From assembly GCA_013821025.1 (NCBI GenBank), contig JACDHN010000203.1:1-5449 (forward strand): DNA of 5,449 nt, in the 5' to 3' direction. The position numbers and the translations under genes were made by a program. The notes below the pieces were generated by a model that was given only the letters and a program-made list of their open reading frames with translations, made no database searches and was not told where the DNA came from. This document shows, piece by piece, positions 1 to 5,449 of this stretch (position 1 is the stretch's first letter; each line of letters begins with the position of its first letter). This stretch comes from Acidimicrobiia bacterium. GTDB lineage: Bacteria > Actinomycetota > Acidimicrobiia > Acidimicrobiales > Ilumatobacteraceae.

Positions 1-1356
1 CACAACGTGCGCTTCGATGTTGGGTTCCTCGACGCTGCGCTCGATCGGGCCGGGCGGTCGAAGCTGGTCAACACCCGCGTCGATACCGTGGCCATCGCCC
101 GGCGGCTCGTTCGCGACGAAGTGCCGAACTGCTCGCTCGGCACGCTGGCCAGCCGCTTGCGCCTCGAGCACCGACCGACGCACCGGGCGCTCGACGACGC
201 TCTTGCCACCGTCGACCTGCTGCATCTGCTCATCGAGCGGGCGGCCGCATGGGGCGTCACGGGACTCGATGATCTCGTGGCGCTGGCGTCGATCTCCGCC
301 CATCCTCAGGCATCGAAGCTGCGAATGACGTCGGTCCTGCCCCGCTCCCCTGGCGTGTACTGGTTTTGCGGTCCGCGTGGCGACGTGCTGTACGTCGGGA
401 AGGCGACAAACCTGCGCCAGCGCGTTCGCAGCTACTTCGGCTCGGAGGACCGGCGCCGCATCGGGCCGATGCTGCGGGAGACGGCCACCATCCACCACAT
501 GCAGCTACCCGACCCGTTGACCGCCGAGGTCATCGAGGGTCGGATGATCGCCGCGCTGCTCCCCCGCTACAACCGCAAGGGCACGCGGGGCGATCGGTGC
601 TGCTACGTGCGACTCGACACCGCCAGTGCGTGGCCACGGCTGACCGTCGTTCGCCAGCCGAGCGCCGGCGGTGTGCACCTCGGTCCACTGCCGTCGCGAG
701 CCGTCGCCACGCTCGTGGTCGAGGCCGTTCAGTCCGTGATTCCTCTACGCCGGTGCTCGACGCGCCTGACCCGCCGGTACCAGCCGGCGTTGGGCACGCC
801 GTTGTGCACGGCGGCTCAGCTCGGCGTCTCCGCCTGCCCGTGCGCAGGAGCCGCCGACCCTCGAGAGTACGAGGCGGCCGTGACGAGGGCGGCGCGCACG
901 TTGAGCGGTGACGCCGGCGACGTCGTCTCGGACCTCCAGCGCCGCATGGAACTGCTCGCAGCGGCCCAGCGCTTCGAGGAGGCGGCGTTCGTGCGTGACC
1001 GGACGTCAGCGCTCACTGGCGCCCTGCGCCGCCAGGCGCTCGTCCAGGCGCTGTTCGACGGCGGTCGGGTCGAGATCGAAGACGGCCGGTCACGCTGGGT
1101 GATCGAACAGGCGCGCCTGCTCACGGTCGATACGGCCACGCTCCCTGGGGTGGTCGATCCTCCACCTGCGCCGGCCGCCGGCGTGCTGCCACGCGTCTGG
1201 ACCGACGAGGCGTTGTGCCTGGCCCGCTACTTCGACCGCCACGCGCATCGGCTGACGGTGAAGACCACGGGGTCGTGGAACTTCCCCGTCCCACCGGGAC
1301 CCGAGCTGACCACCATCGCATTGTCGCGACGATCTGCGGTCAGTTCTGACTCCTGA
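1..1356 (+). CDS. DEDDh exonuclease / UvrC-like GIY-YIG endonuclease fusion protein (5' partial)
   Basis: The reading frame is open from base 1, so the start lies outside the window; 451 residues are visible before TGA at 1354-1356. The first codons read HNVRFDVGFL, the Exo II motif of DnaQ-type 3'-5' exonucleases (Asp at 16-18). Exo III follows as HRALDD at 181-198, with His and Asp spaced as in the polymerase III epsilon subunit; Exo I must lie upstream. A GIY-YIG nuclease domain covers about 340-580: GVY at 352-360, YVGKATNLRQR at 391-423, and a probable catalytic Glu at 535-537 ahead of LLPRYNRK. A UvrC-type cysteine cluster (754-843) and a UVR motif (about 919-1005, FEEAAFVRDR) follow. 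The UvrC RNase H-like and helix-hairpin-helix domains are absent, so the nuclease half resembles E. coli Cho. M. tuberculosis Rv2191 has this architecture. A cytoplasmic role in DNA repair or DNA end processing is inferred. It converges on the lipoprotein gene with a 15-bp gap. Confidence 0.93.
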   Translation, partial: HNVRFDVGFLDAALDRAGRSKLVNTRVDTVAIARRLVRDEVPNCSLGTLASRLRLEHRPTHRALDDALATVDLLHLLIERAAAWGVTGLDDLVALASISAHPQASKLRMTSVLPRSPGVYWFCGPRGDVLYVGKATNLRQRVRSYFGSEDRRRIGPMLRETATIHHMQLPDPLTAEVIEGRMIAALLPRYNRKGTRGDRCCYVRLDTASAWPRLTVVRQPSAGGVHLGPLPSRAVATLVVEAVQSVIPLRRCSTRLTRRYQPALGTPLCTAAQLGVSACPCAGAADPREYEAAVTRAARTLSGDAGDVVSDLQRRMELLAAAQRFEEAAFVRDRTSALTGALRRQALVQALFDGGRVEIEDGRSRWVIEQARLLTVDTATLPGVVDPPPAPAAGVLPRVWTDEALCLARYFDRHAHRLTVKTTGSWNFPVPPGPELTTIALSRRSAVSSDS

Positions 1357-1371
1357 TCGCGACGAGAATGG

Positions 1372-2685
1372 CTATTGGTCGGCCAGTGCCTGGAGCGTCT
1401 CGGTGGCGTGGCGACCGATCTGACGTGAGATCGACCTCGGGTTCGGGTCCCAGCGGGCGAAGCCAGACGCCAGCACGCGCCCGGTGATGTCGTAGCGCCG
1501 CCCCTCGGCCGGCACAACGAACTCGACGGAGCAGCGGACTCGGGTCGCCGAGTTCACCACCATCAATCCGTCGCCCGTGCAGCGCTTGACGCCGAGCGGT
1601 CCACCGTTGAGGAATCCGCGCAGCAGCACTTGCACCGATGTCGCCGGCACGAACTCCTTCTTCACGCGATTCGTGATGCGAGCCGTGATCGTGCATCGGC
1701 CGAGCTGGGTGCACGACAGCGTGGCGACGTTGGGTACCCGGATGCGCAGGCTCGGGGCCAGCAGCAACGACGTGCTCAGACCTGATCGCTGTCCCAACAG
1801 AACCTCTCGCGTGTAGCGGATCTCCAACGGGGTGGGCTCGCTGAGCAACGTGCCCCCCGTCTTGCCGAAGTTGAGGTTGCCCGATGCCCCTCCCGTGGTC
1901 AGCTCGTCCCAGAGCGGCACCGTCGTCCTCGTCACCCGGTGCGGCCGGCGCACGCTCACATCGATCGTGCCGCGCTTCACGTCGACGCGGTACATCTGCT
2001 CGCCTTCGGCATTCCGGACCGTCCGGTACGAGAGCTCGCGGTCGTCGGGGACCGCCAGTCGCTCGGCCAGGGTGGCAGGCCGAAGTCCCCGCCGGGGATC
2101 GAAGCCCACATCGTCGGGGCTCGTCACGGTCCACCTGCCGGCAAACGTTCGGGCCGTGTCGACGTCGACGCCGAGACGCTGCCAATGGCCAGCTCCCATC
2201 CGCAGATAGAGCTTCGAGTCGATCGTCAACATCTCCAGCGGCTCCGCGCGCACCGTTCCTCCACCGTGCACAAGGCCGCTCTTCGTGGCGATGACCCCTA
2301 CCCGCCCGAGGTCCACGGTCGGCCGTTCCTCGTTGTTCTGCTCCTTGTTCTGGCTCCTCTTCTTCTTCGGCTGGGGGGCGAACCCGGACAGCCGGCTGGA
2401 GTACGTCACGGCCGGCTGGCGGCCGAGCGCCGTCAGCGCGTCGGCGACCGCCGTTTCGGCGCGTGCCCGCTCGCCCTGCTCGGGTGTCGTTGCCGGCGTA
2501 GTGGTACCTGGCGTCGTACCTGCCGTCGTGACCGGTGACGACGTGTTGCCGGGCGTCTCGGCACCCGAATCGCCCGAACCGGTCGGGCTGGCGTCGGTGG
2601 GATCGGGGCTGGACCGTACATCCGGCGAGCAGCCGGCGACCGCCAGCAGGGCGGCTGCCACGAGTGAACGGGGGAGGCATCGCAC
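1372..2685 (-). CDS. Predicted secreted lipoprotein of unknown function
   Basis: This 437-residue protein starts at GTG (2685-2683) and ends at TAG. The N-terminus is a lipoprotein signal: Arg2 and Arg6, a hydrophobic run, then the lipobox VAGC with Cys19 as the lipidation site, so it should be anchored on the outer face of the cell membrane. Residues 21-70 are a Ser/Thr/Pro/Gly linker with GTTP-like repeats. Residues 106-120 are unusually rich in Lys, Asn, Gln and Glu. Residues 75-255 contain short phrases such as IDSKLYLRMGAGHW and FAGRW that recall LppX/LprG-type actinobacterial lipoproteins; that likeness is weak and by eye only. The C-terminal part (about 290-420) has four cysteines (325, 331, 369, 385), enough for two disulfides, in what looks like a beta-rich domain. 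It lies 11 bp downstream of trpD on the same strand. No good ribosome binding site precedes GTG; AAGGAG at 2713-2708 is 22 nt away, so coupling to trpD translation is possible. I cannot assign a function. Confidence 0.85.
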   Translation of the reverse strand: MRCLPRSLVAAALLAVAGCSPDVRSSPDPTDASPTGSGDSGAETPGNTSSPVTTAGTTPGTTTPATTPEQGERARAETAVADALTALGRQPAVTYSSRLSGFAPQPKKKRSQNKEQNNEERPTVDLGRVGVIATKSGLVHGGGTVRAEPLEMLTIDSKLYLRMGAGHWQRLGVDVDTARTFAGRWTVTSPDDVGFDPRRGLRPATLAERLAVPDDRELSYRTVRNAEGEQMYRVDVKRGTIDVSVRRPHRVTRTTVPLWDELTTGGASGNLNFGKTGGTLLSEPTPLEIRYTREVLLGQRSGLSTSLLLAPSLRIRVPNVATLSCTQLGRCTITARITNRVKKEFVPATSVQVLLRGFLNGGPLGVKRCTGDGLMVVNSATRVRCSVEFVVPAEGRRYDITGRVLASGFARWDPNPRSISRQIGRHATETLQALADQ

Positions 2686-2696
2686 TCCGTCCGACT

Positions 2697-3809
2697 TTAC
2701 TGGCGTGCTCCTTCAGATTCGAGGGACCAGATTCGCTGCGAACAATCTCGGAAGCGTTGCAGCAGGTCGGCGGCCCGACCGTCGTCGATCACCGCCGCAG
2801 CTCTGGCGACCGCTTCTGGCATCGACTCGGCGGCCTCGGCGACGATCAGGGCGGCGGCCGCGTTCAGCACCGTGATGTCGCGGGCCGGGCCGTGCTCGCC
2901 CGCCAGCACGGCGTCGACGACGCCGGCATTGTGAGCCGGATCACCACCGCTGAGCTGGTCCAGCGTGGTCGGCGTCAGCCCCAGCTCCACGGCGTCGATC
3001 GTGAACGTGCTGACGCCGTCGGGACCGAGAGCCAGCACCTGGGAGGGGCCGGTTGTGCTCAGTTCGTCGAGGCCTCCCCCGTGCACGACCCAGGCGTGCG
3101 TCGATCCGTGGGCCGCCAGCGACGCCACCATCGGCTCGGCTTTGGAGGCGTCGGCGATGCCGAGCAGGTGGCGGCGCACCCGACCCGGGTTGGCCATCGG
3201 GCCCAGCAGGTTGAACACGGTCGGCACACCGATCTCGCGGCGCGACGGCGCGGCGAAGCGGAATGCCGGGTGGAACCGGGGGGCGAAGCAGAACCCGATT
3301 CCTGTCTCGGTGACGCATTCGGCGACGCCGGCGGGCGACAGCTCGATGGCGACACCGAGTGCCTCCAGCACATCAGCCGTGCCGCACTTCGACGACGCCG
3401 CCCTGGCGCCGTGCTTGCACACGGTCACGCCAGCACCGGCCGTGACGAGAGCCGCCATCGTCGACACGTTGATGGAGTGCGAACGGTCACCACCGGTGCC
3501 GACGACGTCGATGGCCGTCGCCCGCTGCTCGTCGGTGAGCGGCACGAGGTCGGCGAACTGCAGCACAGCGTCGAGCAACCCGGAGATCTCGTCGGCCGTC
3601 TCACCCTTCGCTCGCAGGGCGACGACGAAGCCGATGAGCTGGGCAGGCGTGGCATTGCCTCGCAAGATCGTGCGCATCGCCTCGGCCGCCTCGTGCGCCG
3701 TCAGGTCACGCCGCTCGAGCAACGACGTCAACAACGCCGGCCACCCCCCATACTCCTCCAGATCGCCAATCTGGACGCCCGCAGCAGACCCAACGTCACT
3801 CACAGCCAC
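2697..3809 (-). CDS. trpD: Anthranilate phosphoribosyltransferase
   Basis: TrpD joins anthranilate to phosphoribosyl pyrophosphate (PRPP), the second step from chorismate to tryptophan, in the cytoplasm and normally as a homodimer with magnesium. The 370-residue product carries the family signature in order: GTGGD (104-108, PRPP loop), NVST (114-117), KHGARAASS (132-140), ADVLEALG (145-152), CFAPRFHPA (174-182), REIGVPTVFNLLGP (191-204) and GLDEL (246-250, metal-binding Asp-Glu). The length equals that of M. tuberculosis TrpD as I recall it, including a variable N-terminal tail before the conserved Trp23. One oddity is Ala135 where the family has Asn in KHGNR. The start is GTG at 3809-3807; GTG at 3803-3801 (residue 3) is equally possible, and neither has a clear ribosome binding site. 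No tryptophan-codon leader or attenuator is visible upstream. The gene probably heads a two-gene unit with the lipoprotein gene, and beside the exonuclease/UvrC fusion it matches the Mycobacterium order Rv2191-Rv2192c. Confidence 0.96.
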   Translation of the reverse strand: MAVSDVGSAAGVQIGDLEEYGGWPALLTSLLERRDLTAHEAAEAMRTILRGNATPAQLIGFVVALRAKGETADEISGLLDAVLQFADLVPLTDEQRATAIDVVGTGGDRSHSINVSTMAALVTAGAGVTVCKHGARAASSKCGTADVLEALGVAIELSPAGVAECVTETGIGFCFAPRFHPAFRFAAPSRREIGVPTVFNLLGPMANPGRVRRHLLGIADASKAEPMVASLAAHGSTHAWVVHGGGLDELSTTGPSQVLALGPDGVSTFTIDAVELGLTPTTLDQLSGGDPAHNAGVVDAVLAGEHGPARDITVLNAAAALIVAEAAESMPEAVARAAAVIDDGRAADLLQRFRDCSQRIWSLESEGARQ

Positions 3810-3831
3810 GAAATCTAGACCCGACCCAACA

Positions 3832-3915
3832 ACGTGACCGGAGGGTGTACCGCTTCGGCCCCCGGATCTGCCCGGCGACGTGACCCGAGCGCGTTAGCGC
3901 TTTGGCCCCCAGGAT
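3832..3915 (-). repeat. Two-copy tandem repeat of about 47 bp upstream of trpD
   Basis: Read on the - strand, the upstream copy (3915-3878) and the copy nearer trpD (3867-3832) both begin with ATCC, continue with GGGGGCC, then AAGCG, and end in GGTCACGT. By hand alignment 31 of 38 columns match, with two single-base gaps and five substitutions; weaker similarity continues about 10 bases toward trpD. The trpD-side copy can form an outer stem in RNA (CCGGGGG with CCUCCGG). The upstream copy can form an inner hairpin (AGCGC, loop UAAC, GCGCU). The repeat ends 23 bp before the trpD start codon. It could be a leader RNA element, a protein binding site, or a member of a dispersed repeat family; the window does not decide. 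Confidence 0.75.
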
Positions 3916-3956
3916 GTTGAGCACTCGACGTCAGGCGACGAGGGAAGCGCCAGCGA

Positions 3957-4014
3957 CGAGCCGCAGTCGAGCGAGCCGCAGGTGAGCGAGACCAGCATCA
4001 CAGCGAGCGAGACC
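3957..4014. repeat. Short degenerate GAGCGAG-type repeats
   Basis: Two kinds of short direct repeat sit side by side just beyond the whiB stop. CGAGCCGCAG occurs at 3957-3966 and again at 3972-3981, a 15-bp period. GAGCGAGACC occurs at 3984-3993 and again at 4005-4014, a 21-bp period. Both periods are multiples of three, yet no start codon opens a convincing reading frame through them. The patch lies on the 3' side of whiB and upstream of trpD. Its function is unknown; slippage-derived sequence is the simplest explanation. Confidence 0.6.
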
Positions 4015-4027
4015 AAGCAGCAGGCCG

Positions 4028-4267
4028 TCAGGCCGAGCGACGGCGCTGGCGGATGATGCGGCGGCGCTCCCGCTCAGTGGCACCCCCCCAGATGCCCACC
4101 TTCTCACGGTTCATCAACGCGTGTTCGAGGCACGCTGTGCGCACGTCGCAGGCGGCGCACACCTCCTTGGCCACTTCGGTATCATCGTCCTCGTCCGGGT
4201 AGAAGATCGATGCGTCCAACCCCCGGCACGCGCCGAGCATGCGCCATTCGATTTGCTGTCGCGCCAA
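4028..4267 (-). CDS. WhiB-family iron-sulfur transcriptional regulator
   Basis: WhiB-like proteins are small actinobacterial regulators that bind a [4Fe-4S] cluster and usually act with the principal sigma factor, often sensing nitric oxide or oxygen. With the TTG start at 4267-4265 the product has 79 residues. The four cluster cysteines are Cys14 (in GACRGLD), Cys37, Cys40 and Cys46, spaced C-x22-C-x2-C-x5-C. The turn motif GIWGG is at 58-62, and a basic tail (RERRRIIRQRRR, 66-77) should contact DNA. A short acidic run (DEDDD, 25-29) follows the first cysteine. TTG is chosen because AGGGGGG lies 6 nt upstream. The frame could also start at GTG 4318-4316, giving 96 residues, but no ribosome binding site is visible there and the added residues are unlike the family. 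The subgroup (WhiB1 to WhiB7) cannot be assigned. It is divergent from glpD and 218 bp upstream of trpD on the same strand. Confidence 0.93.
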   Translation of the reverse strand: MARQQIEWRMLGACRGLDASIFYPDEDDDTEVAKEVCAACDVRTACLEHALMNREKVGIWGGATERERRRIIRQRRRSA

Positions 4268-4389
4268 CTCGATCCCCCCTGGTCTGGCGGTCAATGTGTT
4301 GAACGACACTAGAACCACTGACCAGCACTTCGCCAGTACAACTTCGCCGCCACAAACGTTGCTGCAATGAGCCGTAGGCTGCGGCCCTG
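4268..4389. other. Divergent intergenic region between whiB-family gene and glpD
   Basis: These 122 bp separate two outward-facing genes, so promoters for both should lie here. I see no convincing pair of -35 and -10 hexamers on either strand. TAGTGT (4311-4306, - strand) fits the loose TANNNT -10 pattern for whiB, but GGCGAA stands where its -35 should be. The region is less GC-rich around 4291-4360 than its surroundings, as expected for a promoter region. Confidence 0.45.
4274..4280 (-). promoter_or_regulatory. Ribosome binding site for the whiB-family gene
   Basis: AGGGGGG on the - strand lies 6 nt before the TTG codon at 4267-4265. This is the best Shine-Dalgarno-like match upstream of any start in the window, and it decides the start in favour of TTG over the upstream GTG at 4318. 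Confidence 0.65.
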
Positions 4390-5449
4390 ATGGGTCAACC
4401 CTCCACGTTCGAGCGTGCGGCGATGCTCGACGACCTGCGATCGGCGGACCAGTTCGACGTGGTCATCGTGGGCGGTGGCATCACTGGCGCCGGCGTGGCG
4501 CTCGACGCCGCCACCAGAGGGCTGCGAACGGCACTCGTCGAGCGCGACGACTTCGCCGCCGGCACGTCGTCCAAGAGCTCGAAGCTCGTGCACGGCGGCC
4601 TTCGCTATCTGCAGCAAGGTGACGTCCGGCTCGTGTACGAGGCCCTGCGTGAGCGGTACCGGCTGCGGCGAAACGCCGCCCATCTCGTGCGCATCCTGCC
4701 GTTCATGATCCCCATCCTCACGAAGGACAGCGTCGTGTCGCGCAGGATCGCCCGCGCCCTCGGGACGGCGATGTGGATGTACGACTTGACGGGCGGCTTT
4801 CGCATCGGAAAGTTCCACAAGCGGCTCTCGGCCGATCAGGCGTTCGAGCACATGCCGACGGCACGCTTGGATCGGCTGACGAGCGCCTACCTGTACTTCG
4901 ACGCCACTGCCGATGACGCCCGCCTGACGCTCGACATCGCCAAGACGGCAGCCGCCCATGGTGCCACGGTCCTCAACCGCTGCGAGGTCGTCGGCTTCAC
5001 CACCGGCAGTAACGGGGTGAGGGTGCGTGACGGAGTGGGCGGCGAGGAGTTCGACGTGCACGCCGGCGTGATCGTCAATGCCGCCGGTGTCTGGTCAGAC
5101 GAGGTGCGCGCGCTGCACGATGGCCAGCATGCCGGCACGCTTCGTCCGGCCAAGGGCGTGCACATCACGGTGCCGTGGCAGAAGGTGCGCAACGACGTCG
5201 CCGTCGTGATCCCGGTGCCGGGCGACAAGCGCAGCCTGTTCGTCGTGCCGTGGGGAGAGCTGCCGGACGGCACGTTTCGGCACTGCTACATCGGTACCAC
5301 CGATACGGAGTACTCGGGGCCGATCGACGACCCTCAGTGTTCGGCCGACGACGTGGAGTACATCCTCGCCGCCATCAACGCCGCCCTCGACCGGAACGTG
5401 ACCGAGCCGATCACGGTCGACGACATCACGGCTACATGGGCGGGGCTGC
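4390..5449 (+). CDS. glpD: Aerobic glycerol-3-phosphate dehydrogenase (3' partial)
   Basis: GlpD is a membrane-associated FAD enzyme that oxidises glycerol 3-phosphate to dihydroxyacetone phosphate and passes electrons to quinone, linking glycerol and phospholipid turnover to respiration. The frame runs from ATG 4390 off the right edge, giving 353 of roughly 500-570 residues. It shows the FAD-binding fold VVIVGGGITGAG (24-35) with Glu51 at the end of the second strand, then TSSKSSKLVHGGLRYL (59-74), where Arg72 and Tyr73 match E. coli Arg54 and Tyr55 at the substrate site. Later come DDARLTL, VNAAGVW, LRPAKGVH (251-258) and GTTDTEY (302-308), all in family order. The last residues, TATWAGL, match the stretch just before the usual RPL motif. 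No clear ribosome binding site precedes ATG 4390; Met12 (4423) is an alternative start. A 7-codon frame at 4367-4390 ends in TGATG, overlapping the start. An anaerobic GlpA-type enzyme is less likely given the close match to GlpD motifs. Confidence 0.95.
   Translation, partial: MGQPSTFERAAMLDDLRSADQFDVVIVGGGITGAGVALDAATRGLRTALVERDDFAAGTSSKSSKLVHGGLRYLQQGDVRLVYEALRERYRLRRNAAHLVRILPFMIPILTKDSVVSRRIARALGTAMWMYDLTGGFRIGKFHKRLSADQAFEHMPTARLDRLTSAYLYFDATADDARLTLDIAKTAAAHGATVLNRCEVVGFTTGSNGVRVRDGVGGEEFDVHAGVIVNAAGVWSDEVRALHDGQHAGTLRPAKGVHITVPWQKVRNDVAVVIPVPGDKRSLFVVPWGELPDGTFRHCYIGTTDTEYSGPIDDPQCSADDVEYILAAINAALDRNVTEPITVDDITATWAGL

Noticed and set aside
1340..1395. A bidirectional terminator between the convergent nuclease and lipoprotein genes, and a 9-bp direct repeat TCGCGACGA at 1324 and 1357.
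   Set aside because: Only 3-4 bp stems could be drawn in the 15-bp gap and its edges. The 9-bp repeat is short and has no associated structure.
1340..2680. A 446-codon open frame on the - strand overlapping the lipoprotein gene almost completely, starting at ATG 2680.
   Set aside because: The translation is Arg/Gly/Pro-rich with no motif. The overlapping frame has a clear lipoprotein signal and normal composition. High GC makes long shadow frames common.
2535..3837. Long + strand open frames (427 and 290 codons) opposite trpD.
   Set aside because: They are antisense to an unmistakable trpD, with low-complexity composition and no recognisable domain.
3810..4027. A tryptophan leader peptide or T-box attenuator upstream of trpD.
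   Set aside because: I found no short frame with clustered TGG codons and no T-box-like conserved core on the - strand.
4020..4036. A GGCC-TGAC-GGCC hairpin overlapping the whiB stop, considered as a terminator.
   Set aside because: The stem has only 4 bp and is not followed by a T-rich run on the - strand.
4284..4336. Nested inverted repeats CTGGCG/CGCCAG (4284-4289, 4331-4336) and GGTCA/TGACC (4289-4293, 4319-4323) between whiB and glpD, a possible operator.
   Set aside because: The arms are 5-6 bp with unequal spacing (25 and 7 nt), which is expected by chance in a region of this size.
4309..5061. A 250-codon - strand open frame opposite glpD.
   Set aside because: It is antisense to the conserved N-terminal half of GlpD and shows no motif or plausible start context.

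Overview
The window is high-GC DNA from an actinomycete-type bacterium. A WhiB-family gene, which is specific to Actinomycetota, and a gene pairing known from Mycobacterium support this. Repeated non-ATG starts fit as well. The order within the phylum cannot be fixed from the sequence; an Acidimicrobiia-like lineage is only a guess.

Layout. (1) Bases 1-1356, + strand: the 3' part of a gene for a DEDDh exonuclease fused to a UvrC/Cho-type GIY-YIG nuclease, cut by the left edge. (2) Bases 1372-2685, - strand: a predicted secreted lipoprotein of unknown function, convergent with the nuclease gene and only 15 bp from it. (3) Bases 2697-3809, - strand: trpD, anthranilate phosphoribosyltransferase, 11 bp upstream of the lipoprotein gene and probably co-transcribed with it. 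(4) Bases 3810-4027: a 218-bp gap with two separate repeat structures. One is a two-copy tandem repeat of about 47 bp next to the trpD start. The other is a patch of short GAGCGAG-type repeats next to the whiB end. (5) Bases 4028-4267, - strand: a small WhiB-family iron-sulfur regulator, best started at a TTG with a strong ribosome binding site. (6) Bases 4268-4389: a divergent intergenic region. (7) Bases 4390-5449, + strand: glpD, aerobic glycerol-3-phosphate dehydrogenase, cut by the right edge.

The genes serve different purposes: DNA repair or proofreading-type nuclease, cell envelope, tryptophan synthesis, redox-sensing regulation and glycerol metabolism. A nuclease of the same fusion type beside a convergent trpD matches the M. 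tuberculosis order Rv2191-Rv2192c, so the left half looks like an old conserved neighbourhood with a lipoprotein gene between the two. No mobile element, CRISPR array, tRNA or rRNA was seen. I did not find a clearly new multi-gene system. The most unusual sequence is the tandem repeat in front of trpD.
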